A DNA stretch of 64,000 bases from Panulirus ornatus. Its lineage: Eukaryota; Arthropoda; Malacostraca; Decapoda; Palinuridae. Shown here in pieces: positions 25,651-43,685 of this stretch; the first letter of the stretch is position 1, and each line of letters opens with the position of its first letter. The DNA lies in assembly GCF_036320965.1 (NCBI RefSeq), contig NC_092225.1:2113756-2177755 (forward strand), read 5' to 3'. Made by a program: the position numbers and the translations under genes. Under the pieces are notes generated by a model that made no database searches, was not told the DNA's origin, and worked only from the letters and a program-made list of their open reading frames with translations.

Positions 25651-26737
25651 TTATTTATTCATTTCGCTTTGTCGCTGTCTCCCGCGTTAGCGAGGTAGTG
25701 CAAGGAAACAGACGAAAGAATGGCCCAACCAACCCACATACACATGTATATACGTACACGTCCACACACGCAAATATACATACCTATACATCTCAATGGA
25801 TACATATATATACACACACAGACATATACATATATATACATGTACATAATTCATACTGTCTGCCTTTATCTATTCCCATCGCCACCCCGCCACACATGGA
25901 ATAACAACCCCCTCCCCCCTCATGTGTGCGAGGTAGCTCTGGGAAAAGACAACAATGGCCATATTCGTTCACACTCAGTCTCTAGCTGTCATGTCATAAT
26001 ACACCGAAACCACAGCTCCCTTTCCACATCCAGGCCCCACACAACTTTCCATGGTTTACCCCAGACGCTTCACATGCCCTGGTTCAATCCACTGACAGCA
26101 CGTCGACCCCGGTATACCACATCGTTCCAATTCACTCTATTCCTTGCACGCCTTTCACCCTCCTGCATGTTCAGGCCCCGATAACTCAAAATCTTTTTCA
26201 CTGCATCTTTCCACCTCCAATTTGGTCTCCCACATCTCGTTCCCTCCACCTCTGACACATGTATCCTCTTGGTCTATCTTTCCTAACTCATTCTCTCTAT
26301 GTGACCAAACCATTTCAAAACACCCTCTTCTGCTCTCTCAACCACACTCTTTTTATTTCCACACCTCTCTTATCCTTACATTACTTACTCGATCAAACCA
26401 CCTCACACCACATATTGTCCTCAAACATCTCATTTCCAGCACATCCACCCTCCTGCGTACAAATCTATCCATAGCCCACGCCTCGCAACAATACAACATT
26501 GTTGGAACCACTATTCCTTCACACATACCCATCTTTGCTTTCCGAGATAATGTTCTCGACTTCCACACATTCTTCAAGGCTCCCAGGATTTTCGCCCCCT
26601 CCCCCACCCTATGATTCACTTCCGCTTCCATGGTTCCATCCGCTGCCAGATCCACTCCCAGATATCTAAAACACTTTACTTCCTCCAGTTTTTCTCCATT
26701 CAAACTTACCTCCCAGTTAACTTGACCCTCAACCCTA
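25648..26737 (-). mobile_element. RTE 3' part, long-form 3' UTR (duplicate of the copy to its right)
   Basis: Minus-strand RTE 3' UTR (25648-26040) and RT C-terminal coding (to 26737, in the codons for RVEGQVNWEVS). It shares private variants with the copy starting at 26991: GATAACTC, CACTGCATC, CCCACATCTCG, GGTCTATCTTTCCTAAC and ACAAATC. Its 5' limit joins repeat X with no intervening (TA)n. It therefore looks like part of a tandem duplication. The coding is a pseudogene: GAG has become TAG in the WFGHMERMS region, and there is a frame change near the VRIREVW segment. Confidence 0.88.
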
Positions 26738-26912
26738 TAATGGCGTCCTAGCTTTGTCTCTTCGATGTATGTCAACTGACTGTTATATTTCTCTCTTGTG
26801 TCTCCCCTGATGGTGTGATTATTACACGAAAGTGCACTTGGGAAGTTTTCGTGTTTCATTTTCCCCGTGGACTCACAGGAATATCTTGATCACGCGCAAA
26901 ATTGTGATCCTT

Positions 26913-26916
<4 letters not shown>
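26738..26916 (+). repeat. ~180-bp repeat X, second copy
   Basis: AATGGCGTCCTAGCTTTGTC to GTGATCCTTTCC, then (AT)n. The hammerhead-like core is damaged here (CTGATGG instead of CTGATGA, 26807-26813). It lies exactly one duplication unit (~1.35 kb) after the first copy. Confidence 0.75.

Positions 26917-26990
<74 letters not shown>
26917..26990. repeat. (TA)n microsatellite
   Basis: About 37 TA units followed by a T run, joining repeat X to the tail of a minus-strand RTE. Confidence 0.97.
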
Positions 26991-26998
<8 letters not shown>

Positions 26999-29847
26999 TT
27001 TATTCATTATCATTTTGCTTTGTCGCCGTCTCCCGCGTTTGCGAGGTAGCGCAAGGAAACAGACAAAAGAAATGGCCCAACCCCCCCCCCCCATACACTT
27101 GTATATACATACACATCCACACACGCAAATATACATACCTATACATCTCAATGTACACATATATATGTATATATACACACACAGGCATATACATATATAC
27201 AGATGTACATAATTCATACTGTCTGCCTTTATTTATTCCCATCGCCACCTCGCCACACATGGAATAACATCCCCCTCCCCCCTCATGTGTGCGAGGTAGC
27301 GCTAGGAAAAGACAACAAAAGGCCCCATTCGTTCACATTCATTCTCTAGCTGTCATGTAATAATGCCCGAAACCACAGCTCCCTTTCCACATCCAGGCCC
27401 CACACAACTTTCCATGGTTTACCCCAGACGCTTCACATGCCCTGATTCAATCCACTGACAGCACGTCGACCCCGGTATACCACATCGATCCAATTCACTC
27501 TATTCCTTGCACGCCTTTCACCCTCCTGCATGTTCAGGCCCCGATAACTCAAAATCTTTTTCACTGCATCTTTCCACCTCCAATTTGGTCTCCCACATCT
27601 CGTTCCCTCCACCTCTGACACATATATCCTCTTGGTCTATCTTTCCTAACTCATTCTCTCCATGTGACCAAACCATTTCAAAACACCCTCTTCTGCTCTC
27701 TCAACCAAGCTCTTTTTATTTCCACACATCTCTCTTACCCTTACATTACATACTCGATCAAACCACCTCACACCACATATTGTCCTCAAACATCTCATTT
27801 CCAGAACATCCACCCTCCTGCGCACAAATCTATCCATAGCCCACGCCTCGCAACCATACAACATTGTTGAAACCACTATTCCTTCACACATACCCATCTT
27901 TGCTTTCCGAGATAATGTTCTCGACTTCCACACATTCTTCAAGGCTCCCTGAATTTTCGCCCCCTCCCCCACCCTATGATTCACTTCCGCTTCCATGGTT
28001 CCATCCGCTGCCAGATCCACTCCCAGATATCTAAAACACTTTACTTCCTCCAGTTTCTCTCCATTGAAACTTACCTCCCAATTGACTTGACCCTCAACCC
28101 TACTGTACCTAATAATCTTGCTCTTATTCACATTTACTCTTAACTTTCTTCTTTCACACACTTTACCAAACTCAGTCACCAGCTTCTGCAGTTTCTCACA
28201 TGAATCAGCCACCAGCGCTGTATCATCAGCGAACAACAACTGACTCACTTCCCAAGCTCTCTCATCCCCAACAGACTTCATACTTGCCCCTCTTTCCAAA
28301 ACTCTTGCATTCACCTCCCTAACAACCCCATCCATAAACAAATTAAACAACCATGGAGACATCACACACCCCTGCCGCAAACCTACATTCACTGAGAACC
28401 AATCACTTTCCTCTCTTCCTACACGTACACATGCCTTACATCCTCGATAAAAACTTTTCACTGCTTCCAACAACTTGCCTCCCACACCATATATTCTTAG
28501 TACTATCCACAGAGCATCTCTATCAACTCTATCATATGCCTTCTCCAGATCCATAAAAGCTACATACAAATCCATTTGCTTTTCTAAGTATTTCTCACAT
28601 ACATTCTTCAAAGCAAACACCTGATCCACACATCCTCTACCACTTCTGAAACCACACTGCTCTTCCCCAATCTGTTGCTCTGTACATGCCTTCACCCTCT
28701 CAATCAATACCCTCCCATATAATTTACCAGGAATACTCAACAAACTTATACCTCTCTAATTTGAGCACTCGCTCTTATCCCCTTTGCCTTTGTACAATGG
28801 CACTATGCACGCATTCCGCCAATCCTCAGGCACCTCACCATGAGTCATACATACATTGAATAACCTTACCAACCAGTCAATAATACAGTCACCCCCTTTT
28901 TTAATAAATTCCACTGCAATACCATCCAAACCTGCTGCCTTGCCGGCTTTCATCTTCCGCAAAGCTTTTACTACCTCTTCTCTGTTTACCAAATCATTTT
29001 CCCTGACCCTCTCACTTTGCACACCACCTCGACCAAAACACCCTATATCTGCCACCCTATCATCAAACACATTCAACAAACCTTCAAAATACTCACTCCA
29101 TCTCCTTCTCACATCACCACTACTTGTTATCACCTCCCCATTTGCGCCCTTCACTGAAGTTCCCATTTGCTCCCTTGTCTTACGCACTTTATTTACCTCC
29201 TTCCAGAACATCTTTTTATTCTCCCTAAAATTTAATGATACTCTCTCACCCAACTCTCATTTGCCCTCTTTTTCACCTCTTGCACCTTTCTCTTGACCTC
29301 CTGTCTCTTTCTTTTATACATCTCCCACTCAATTGCATTTTTTCCCTGCAAAAATCGTCCAAATGCCTCTCTCTTCTCTTTCACTAATAATCTTACCTCT
29401 TCATCCCACCACTCACTACCCTTTCTAATCAACCCGCCGCCCACTCTTCTCATGCCACAAGCATCTTCTGCGCAATCCATCACTGATTCCCTAAATACAT
29501 CCCATTCCTCCCCCACTCCCCTTACTTCCATTGTTCTCACCTTTTTCCATTCTGTACTCAGTCTCTCCTGGTACTTCCTCACACAAGTCTCCTTCCCAAG
29601 CTCACTTACTCTCACCACCCTCTTCACCCCAACATTCACTCTTCTTTTCTGAAAACCCATACAAATCTTCACCTTAGCCTCCACAAGATAATGATCAGAC
29701 ATCCCTCCAGTTGAACCTCTCAGCACATTAACATCCAAAAGTCTCTCTTTCGCGCGCCTGTCAATTAACACGTAATCCAATAACACTCTCTGGCCATCTC
29801 TCCTACTTACATACGTATACTTATGTATATCTCGCTTTTTAAGCCAG

Positions 29848-29850
<3 letters not shown>
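26991..29850 (-). mobile_element. 5'-truncated RTE, long-form 3' UTR
   Basis: Covers the 3' UTR (26991-27420), the full RT and the C-terminal third of the endonuclease. It is truncated at the codons for [13 protein letters not shown]. The ORF ends in the ancestral way (VYRGRRAV.GLNQGM), not at the early TGA. The 5' junction leads into (TA)n containing an inverted 11-bp echo of the truncation point (29935-29945). Confidence 0.9.
27430..29786 (-). pseudogene. RTE endonuclease (end) and RT pseudogene
   Basis: Three open segments in order: 29786-29232 (endonuclease end with LLDYVLIDRR and GGMSDHYLVEAKV, then linker), 29253-28756 (RT N-terminal with [14 protein letters not shown] and IVPLYKGKG) and 28743-27646 (palm with [23 protein letters not shown] and [13 protein letters not shown], then the C-terminal region). 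Lesions are a frameshift near 29250, TAC to TAG at 28756 (ECSN-stop-RGIS) and GAG to TAG at 27646 (shared with the duplicate at 26.3 kb). All RT catalytic residues remain readable. Confidence 0.92.
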
Positions 29851-31365
<1,515 letters not shown>

Positions 31366-31475
31366 TGTGCTATTTGTCATAACTTCCTGTGTGTTACAGA
31401 GAGAGAGTTATAGACTTGTGTTTGCCCCGTTTCTTAACTTTGTATTCATGTACCATGTCTTTACCGTATGTGTGT
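31366..31475 (+). repeat. SINE body module next to (TG)n
   Basis: GAGAGAGTTATAGACTTGTG, TTTGCCCCGTTTCTTAACTT and GTACCATGTCTTTACC match the body modules at 7.7-8.3 kb. Confidence 0.6.
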
Positions 31476-31637
31476 ATAGCTCAGTCTAAGCCGGATATCC
31501 ATTATCGACCAGCTTCGAGGGAAGGCTAAACACTTGGGATTGGCTGTGGGCCAACTGCTGCATTCACCAGGCTCGAACCCGAGCGAGCCCGAGCGTGAGT
31601 CATGATCACTGACTCTAACCACCACACCACGGAAGCC

Positions 31638-31640
<3 letters not shown>
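31476..31640 (-). mobile_element. tRNA-derived SINE head and body
   Basis: Minus-strand reading CAGGCTTCCGTGGTGTGGTGG (A box TGGTGTGGTGG, 31619-31629) and GGGTTCGAGCC (B box, 31570-31580). It is followed by a tRNA-unrelated part with GTTGGCCCACAGCC. The same head sequence GGCTTCCGTGGT occurs at 7.86-7.93 kb, so these are one SINE family. Confidence 0.72.

Positions 31641-31686
<46 letters not shown>
31641..31686. repeat. (TG)n microsatellite
   Basis: About 23 TG units at the 5' side of the minus-strand SINE head. Confidence 0.95.
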
Positions 31687-31688
<2 letters not shown>

Positions 31689-31788
31689 ATTATTTGTGTA
31701 ACTGGGAGAGAGTTTCACATTCGTGTTGTCCCGTCCCTTAACCATGTATAAATGTCTCAAGTGTTCACTCCTGCTGGTGTATGTACAC

Positions 31789-31838
<50 letters not shown>
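31687..31838 (+). repeat. SINE body module with (CA)n
   Basis: TTATTATTTGTGTAACTGGG, AGAGAGTTTCACATTCGTG and CCCTTAACCATGTATAAATG, ending in (AC)n. This is the cleanest copy of the module. Confidence 0.65.
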
Positions 31839-31844
<6 letters not shown>

Positions 31845-32060
31845 ACTATCCTTTGCCAAGAACCCATTTTCTCCAAAAGCCCCTAGAGGAAGATGAACAA
31901 GTGGGTGGACTACGGACCGTCTAACGCAGATAGCATTTTACCGTACCTAACTGTCTAACGCTATGTGCGCCTATTGGGAAATAACCGGTGTAGACCCCGT
32001 TGCTCTCCAACGTGAGACGAAGGGTATTCGAGTACATAGTATTCGAATAGTTATTTCCTA
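31839..32060. other. unassigned sequence
   Basis: Short stretch between two SINE families with no feature that I can support. Confidence 0.4.
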
Positions 32061-32064
32061 TTAT

Positions 32065-32171
32065 CCAGACCCATAGCCTAGCGGTAGCATTCCTGCCTGT
32101 GGCACAGGGGTCCCGGGTTCGATCCTGGCTGTTGGAGGTTTGTATGTAATATCTATCTATCTATCTATCTA

Positions 32172-32214
<43 letters not shown>
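32065..32214 (+). mobile_element. second tRNA-derived SINE type with (ATCT)n(AT)n tail
   Basis: The A box TAGCCTAGCGG (32074-32084) is a full match. The B-box region GGGTTCGATCC (32115-32125) is one base short of consensus. The layout CCTGCCTGTGGCACAGGGG between the boxes resembles a Gly-type anticodon arm. It ends in (ATCT)6 and (AT)19. Mature acceptor pairing is absent, so it is a retroposed tRNA-like unit and not a tRNA gene. Confidence 0.6.
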
Positions 32215-32217
<3 letters not shown>

Positions 32218-32227
32218 TAATGACGTT

Positions 32228-32366
32228 TACACATGACAGCTAGAGACTGTGAACGAATGTGGCCGTTTTTGTGTTTTCCTAGCGCTACCTCGCGGGGGTG
32301 GAGGGGGTTGCTATGTCATGGATGGCGGGGTGGCGACAGAATGGATGAGGGCAGCAAGTATGAATA

Positions 32367-32422
<56 letters not shown>

Positions 32423-32580
32423 TGTCTGTGTATGTATATGTTGAAATGTATAGGTATGTATATGTGCGTGTGTGGGCGGCGTCTATGTATACACATGCGT
32501 ATGTGGGTGAGTTGGGCCATTCTTTCGTCCGTATCCTTGCGCTACCTCGTTGACGCGGGAGACGGCGATAAAGTATGATA
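32228..32580 (+). mobile_element. RTE 3' UTR-only copy, long form
   Basis: Plus-strand RTE 3' UTR from ACATGACAGCTAGAGACTG to GCTACCTCGTTGACGCGGGAGACGGCGATAAAG. It contains an internal (TA)n (32374-32415) that expanded from the ATATATGTATA stretch of the UTR. There is no coding part. Its 5' limit coincides with the copies at 14.17 and 40.96 kb. Confidence 0.83.
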
Positions 32581-32612
32581 GAAAATAATAAGAAAATACT
32601 AACATTTATAAC

Positions 32613-32614
<2 letters not shown>

Positions 32615-32698
<84 letters not shown>
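32615..32698. repeat. (GA)n microsatellite
   Basis: About 42 GA units, 35 bp after the RTE 3' UTR copy. Confidence 0.97.
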
Positions 32699-32701
<3 letters not shown>

Positions 32702-33239
32702 ACATGGGACCTACTAGTATGTAACGAGACCATGAAGAGGTTCCCTAAGACCAATAATATTCTACCAACTGGAAATGATAACAGTTTCCTCTTGACTGAG
32801 CATTTCAGTTACGTATTCTATGTGGGGATGTATGGCAATGCATGTGCATTTCATTTCTTTCGAACAATGTAATTCATATTCTTTTAAAATTTCAGTTCTT
32901 TTTTCATTTTCATTTTTTTTGTCTCGTGGATGGCAGTGTAGTACCTCGAACAGTGTAACTGTACTAATGATTAAAACCTTTTTCAGTAATTACTTCTCTT
33001 AGGTCGCAAGAGTTTGTTGAAAGTTAAGAATTGCTTCAGTTCCAGTAATTTTTTCTCAATGATTACTATTTTCCTGATCATTTCCAGACTTGTACCACAT
33101 AACTGACATGCATTCTCACCGTCGAGTTAGGGAAGGCTGATAATGGCTTCTGATACATTTAGAAAAAAAGGATGTTTGCAGTGATACTTTGTATCGTTAT
33201 TCTTAACGCAGAAGGTGTTTCTCATCTCGTGCTGTTGAA
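32699..33239. other. unassigned sequence
   Basis: A/T-rich, no open frame. It may be the 3' end of the minus-strand LINE remnant at 33.2 kb. Confidence 0.4.
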
Positions 33240-33720
33240 TATGATCTTGCTAAACTCGTATGTTCACTCCTACATTCCCCTAACCCATTACTTTGCATTT
33301 GTCTACGTAGCCGCACCCTGACGTTTTGCTAAGTACATTATCCTCGTTCCCAGCTTTGTATCGTCAATAAATTTAGTGGCCTGGGTAGTTAGAGCTAATT
33401 CTAGATCATTTGTATGCATTATAAAAGAGAACTGGGCCAAGGACTGTGCCTGTGCCTTGTGGTACAATATTACCTAAACATAAGAATGCAAATGCTCGCC
33501 CATTTATTTTACGCTGTGTTTTATTGACCAGTTAGTTATCCAGTTGCACATCTCGATAGAATCAACACGAGATTTACTTATATACGGCGTTCTCATATAT
33601 GGGACTTTATCTAAGACAATTTGTACGTTTAAAGAGGTAATCGTGAATGCTAATTTTGCAACTTAGTTGTTATATATTCTATCAACGAATCCAAAAGATG
33701 TGTTATAACCGCTATGGAAG
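33240..33720 (-). pseudogene. degenerate CR1/jockey-type RT fragment
   Basis: The minus-strand reading gives VLDKVPYMRTPYIS (like AFDKVPH.RLL), CNWITNWSIKHSVK (like W...WL..R.QRV) and, in shifted frames, ILYHKAQAQSLAQFSFIMHTNDLELAL (like GVPQGSVLGPLLFIIYINDL) and TKFIDDTKLGTRIM (like FADDTKLG). The catalytic box is FIDD, not FADD. It shows the same architecture as the fragment at 54.6-55.4 kb. Multiple stops. Confidence 0.68.
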
Positions 33721-33816
33721 CCACGTTGCTAGTTATATTTTTCCTTTTATTATATTAACCAAGAAAGCACGAACAACTGAACCCCTAATAAAGGCCATCT
33801 CAGTAACGATAAATAG

Positions 33817-34522
<706 letters not shown>

Positions 34523-34583
<61 letters not shown>
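34523..34583. repeat. (TA)n microsatellite
   Basis: About 30 TA units joining an RTE tail to the head of a short element. Confidence 0.97.

Positions 34584-37526
<2,943 letters not shown>

Positions 37527-37592
<66 letters not shown>
37527..37592. repeat. (TA)n microsatellite between two RTE tails
   Basis: About 33 TA units between the tail of a plus-strand and the tail of a minus-strand RTE. Confidence 0.97.
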
Positions 37593-39125
<1,533 letters not shown>

Positions 39126-40271
39126 TAGCTCAGCGATCTCTACTTTACCTAGGGATTTGATTATGATTGAGTGCCTTTGTTCCTTGTCATTATTGAGGGT
39201 CCAATTTTCACCAGTGAATAATCCAACAAAGTTCTTTACACACTTTTTGCTCATATGTAATTATGAAATTCTTTTCAGGTGAACTGGAAAGATTTGTTCA
39301 TGCCTCTCTTTACAATTTCACTAAATGTTTTCCTGCGTAATATCCACATTCCCTTTGAAGATTAGGATAAACGATTTGCTCTTCATGGATGTCTGAATGT
39401 TCGTAACTTTTATAAACATTTCTCCCTGACAGAGCGTCCGGAAGCCCTTCACCCAGGATGACCTGGATGTCCTACTTACTTCTCTATTCAGCTCTGGGAT
39501 GAGTTTTTATTCATCTCTTGTCAATATGAGTTTGATGTTCAACCATATATCAAGGGTTGTGTCCACATCGACGATATTCTTCCATTTACTAAATTTGTAA
39601 TAGGTGTTCGTGATTTCTATTATACATTCGGATTTTGATGGTTGTAATGCCTTTCTCTTCTAAGTTTTCTTCTAGCTTACCTGAAACTTCCATCACTTTT
39701 TTATTGTAGCTAATCCTGGCTTTAAGATGTTGTTACCGACATTTCTTAAAGAGTCTTACTAACCTCCTCCATCTTCAAAGGCTGATCACTGAGGTATTGA
39801 AGTGTCATAATATTCATCTACAACATTTTCTTCCTGTCTTACTACCTCCACTATGTCTGTTTGAATAGGTCAGCTGATTCATGTCTACCAGTACTTCCAC
39901 ACTTCATGCCCATATCACTTACAACGTTCGTCTTTAAACGCAGGCTAACATAAGCTTCGTCTCATCACTCACAGTGCAAATACCCATATTTTTCCTGCCA
40001 TACCACAGAACACAAACTTTCATATACAGCCTGTTCTCGACCAAGATGTTATACCATGTGATTTATACTACCTTCAGAATCTGAGATTTTACTGCATGTC
40101 AATGATTGTGAAATCGCGATTATATGTGATTTTCCATGGACGTGAGACGGGTTGGGAAACAAAAAGGAGGAATACATTTTCTTTTTATATTAGCTGAGAC
40201 GGCACGGGCAGCTGAGGCCCTAATCAAGACCATACATTAACTATATATATATATTCGAACCTATGCTCTCG
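39126..40271. other. unassigned sequence, possibly the body of the repeat X element
   Basis: A/T-rich DNA without a sustained frame. It follows repeat X directly and could be a decayed body of the same element, but I do not recognise protein motifs in it. Confidence 0.35.
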
Positions 40272-40507
40272 ACCCTGGGGATAGGGGAGAAAGAATACTG
40301 CCCACGTATTCCCTGCGTGTCGTAGAAGGCGACTAAAAGGGAAGGGAGCGGGTGGCTGGAAATCCTCCCCTCTCGTTTTTACTTTTCCAAAAGAGGGAAC
40401 AGAGAACGGGGCCAAGTGAAGATTTCTCTCTAAGGCTCAGTCCTCTGTTCTTAACGCTAGCGCGCTAACGCGGGAAATGGCGAATATGTACGAAATAGAA
40501 AAAAAAG

Positions 40508-40510
<3 letters not shown>
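40272..40510 (+). mobile_element. ~240-bp RTE-derived non-autonomous element, diverged
   Basis: Head ACCCTGGGGATAGGGGAG to tail GCGAATATGTACGAAATAG. The usually invariant CTACCTCGC is CTAGCGCGC here, and several other changes mark it as an older copy. Confidence 0.85.

Positions 40511-40600
<90 letters not shown>
40511..40600. repeat. (TA)n microsatellite between two element tails
   Basis: About 44 TA units between the tail of a short element (+) and the tail of an RTE 3' UTR copy (-). Confidence 0.97.
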
Positions 40601-40602
<2 letters not shown>

Positions 40603-40960
40603 TTTATTTATTTATTTATTTTGCTTTGTCGCTGTCTCCCGCGTTAGCGAGGTAGCGCAAGGAAACAGACGAAAGAATGGCCCAACCCGCCCACATACAC
40701 ATGTATATACATACATGTCCACACACGCACAATATACATACCTATACATCTCAATGTACACATATATATACACACAGACATATACATATATGCACATGTA
40801 CATAATTCATAGTCTGCCTTTATTTGTTCCCATCGCCACCTCGCCACACATGGAATAACAACCTCCTCCCCCCTCATGTGTGCGAGGTAGCGCTAGGAAA
40901 AGACAACAAAGGCCCCATGCGTTCACACTCAGTCTCTAGCTGTCATGTAATAATGCACAG
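40601..40960 (-). mobile_element. RTE 3' UTR-only copy, long form
   Basis: The tail ATTTATTTATTTATTTTGCTTTG marks an (AAAT)n terminus. The body includes both GCTACCTCGC blocks and ends at CTCTAGCTGTCATGTAATAATGCAC. There is no coding part. Its 5' limit is the same as in the copies at 14.17 and 32.23 kb. Confidence 0.85.
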
Positions 40961-40970
40961 AAAAAAATAG

Positions 40971-41078
<108 letters not shown>

Positions 41079-41309
41079 CTTTATATGTATGTGTATGTAT
41101 GTTTTCTAAGCCCACGGTAATGATGGACAGGTTGGCTGGGCAGACAGCGTGTGCTTACTCTGTCTCTGAGAAAGTTCTCAGCTTGCGTGATGTCGAGGCT
41201 TGTTAGCCATTAAGTCAGGGAGGCACGTGATGAAAGGGGCGCGACTGCTCCGACCACTGCAGACAGAGAGGTCCCGGCGCTCACTGAGAGTTCCTTCTTG
41301 ATGATATGT

Positions 41310-43685
41310 TCGTTGGTGCAGTGGATGTGTAATCTTGATTGGCACAGTGGCTGTGTAGTGTTGGTTAGTGATGTGGATGTGTAGTTGGTTGGTGCAGTGA
41401 CAGTGTAATGTTGAGTGGTGCATTGGGTGCGTAATGTTGCTTGGTGTAGTGGATATGTAAATGTTGGTTGTTGCAACAGGAGTGTATGTTGGTTGTTGCA
41501 TTGGACGTGTAATGTTGGTTACTGCAGTAGGAGTGTATGTTGTTTGGCACTGTAGGTGTATAGAGTTGGTTGCTGCGGTTGGAGTGTATGTTGGTTGGTA
41601 CAGCTAAAGTGTAATATTGATTGGCACAGTGGGTGGGTAATATCAGTTGGTGAAAAGAATATGTAATGTTGGTTGGAACAGAGACTGTGCACTGTTGGTT
41701 GTTGAAATGTATGGTTAATGTTGCTTGGTGCAGTGTGTAATTAATGTTGGTTGGTGCAGTAGTTAATCAATGTTTATTGCCGCAGTGAGTGTTTAATGTC
41801 GGTTGTTGCAGTGTGTGTATCCTGTTGGTTGGTGCAATGAGCGTGATTTGATGGTTTGTGCAAACACTGTATGATAACTGTATGTGCGTAATGGATGTGG
41901 AATGTCTGTTGGCGCTGTATGTGCGTAATGTTGGTTGATGCTCAGAATATCTAATATTGGATTGTGGTGTGGGTGCATGACATTTGTTGGTATGGTGAAT
42001 GTGTGATATTGATTGGTACAGTGGTCTTGTGATGTTGTTTTGTGGAGTGAGTATCTAATGCTGGTTTGTGCACTGGGTGTGTAATGTTGGTTGATGCAGA
42101 GGTTGTGTAATGTTGGTTGATGTAGTGAGTGTGTAATGTTGGTTGGTGTAGTAGGTGTGTAATGTTGGTTGATGCAGAGGGTGTGTAATGTTGGTTGATG
42201 TAGTGAGTGTGTAATGTTGGTTGGTGTAGTAGGTGTGTAATGTTGGTTGATGCAGTGGGTGTGTAATGTTGTTTGATGTAGTGAGTGTGTAATGTTGGTT
42301 GGTGTAGTAGGTGTGTAATGGTGGTTGATGCAGTGGATGTGTAATGTTGTTGATGTAGTGAATGTGTAATGTTGGTTGGTGTAGTAGGTGTGTAATGGTG
42401 GTTGATGCAGTGGGTGTGTAATGTTGGTTGATGTAATGAGTGTGTAATGTTGGTTGATGCAGAGGGTGTGTAATGTTGGTTGATGTAGTGAGTGTGTAAT
42501 GTTGGTTGATGCAGTGGGTGTGTAATGTTGGTTGATGTAGTGAGTGTGTAATGTTGGTTGGTGAAGTAGGTGTGTAATGTTGGCTCATGCAGTGGATGTG
42601 TAATGTTGGTTGGTGTAGTAGGTGTGTAATGTTGGCTCATGCAGTGGATGTGTAATGTTGGTTGGTGTAGTAGGTGTGTAATGTTGGTTGATGCAGTGGG
42701 TGTGTAATGTTGGTTGATGTAGTGAGTGTGTAATGTTGGTTGATGCAGTGGGTGTGTAATGTTGGTTGATGTAGTGAGTGTGTAATGTTGGTTTGTGTAG
42801 TAGGTGTGTAATGTTGGTTGGTGTACTAGGTGTGTAATGTTGGTTGGTGTAGTAGGTGTGTAATGTTGGTTGGTGTAGTAGGTGTGTAATGTTGGTTTGT
42901 GTAGTAGGTGTGTAATGTTGGTTGATGCAGTGGATGTGTAATGTTGGTTTGTGTAGTAGGTGTGTAATGTTGGTTGGTGTAGTAGGTGTGTAATGTTGGT
43001 TTGTGTAGTAGGTGTGTAATGTTGGCTCATGCAGTGGATGTGTAATGTTGGTTGGTGTAGTAGGTGTGTAATGTTGGTTGATGTAGTAGGTGTGTAATGT
43101 TGGTTGGTGTAGTAGGTGTGTAATGTTGGTTGGTGTAGTAGGTGTGTAATGTTGGTTGATGTAGTAGGTGTGTAATGTTGGTTGATGTAGTAGGTGTGTA
43201 ATGTTGGTTGGTGTAGTAGATGTGTAATGTTGGTTGATGTAGTGAGTGTGTAATGTTGGTTGGTGTAGTAGGTGTGTAATGTTGGTTGATGCAGTGGATG
43301 TGTAATGTTGGTTGATGCAGTGGGTGTGTAATGTTGGTTGATGCAGTGGGTGTGTAATGTTTGTTGGTGTAGTAGGTGTGCAATGTTGGTTGATGCAGTG
43401 GATGTGTAATGTTGGTTGGTGTAGTAGGTGTGTAATGTTGGTTGATGCAGTGGGTGTGTAATGTTGGTTGGTGTAGTAGGTGTGTAATTTTGGTTGATGC
43501 AGTGGGTGTGTAATGTTGGTTGGTGTAGTAGGTGTGCAATGTTGGTTGATGCAGTGGATGTGTAATGTTGGTTGGTGTAGTAGGTGTGTAATGTTGGTTG
43601 ATGCAGTGGGTGTGTAATGTTTGTTTGTGTAGTAGGTGTGTAATGTTGGTTAATGCAGTTATTTTGGTTGGTGCAGTGGATGCGT
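41310..43685. repeat. 26-bp minisatellite, ~90 copies over 2.4 kb
   Basis: The unit is TGTAATGTTGGTTG plus one of three 12-nt halves: GTGTAGTAGGTG, ATGCAGTGGRTG or ATGTAGTGAGTG. Units are almost perfect from about 42070 to 43640 and increasingly drifted towards 41310. The three half-types alternate in locally repeated patterns, which suggests higher-order duplications. The minus strand has no stops over long stretches (repeats of TNITH..HQPTLH) only because 3 x 26 bp returns to frame. I consider that non-coding. Confidence 0.96.

Noticed and set aside
32065..32140. tRNA-Gly-like gene
   Set aside because: The B-box loop is one base short and the acceptor stem is not complementary. It is followed by a retroposon-like simple repeat tail.
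41951..43539. 359- and 170-codon minus-strand frames with repeats of TNITHLLHQPTLH
   Set aside because: They arise because three 26-bp units make 78 bp. The array is a drifting minisatellite and the frames stop where units drift.
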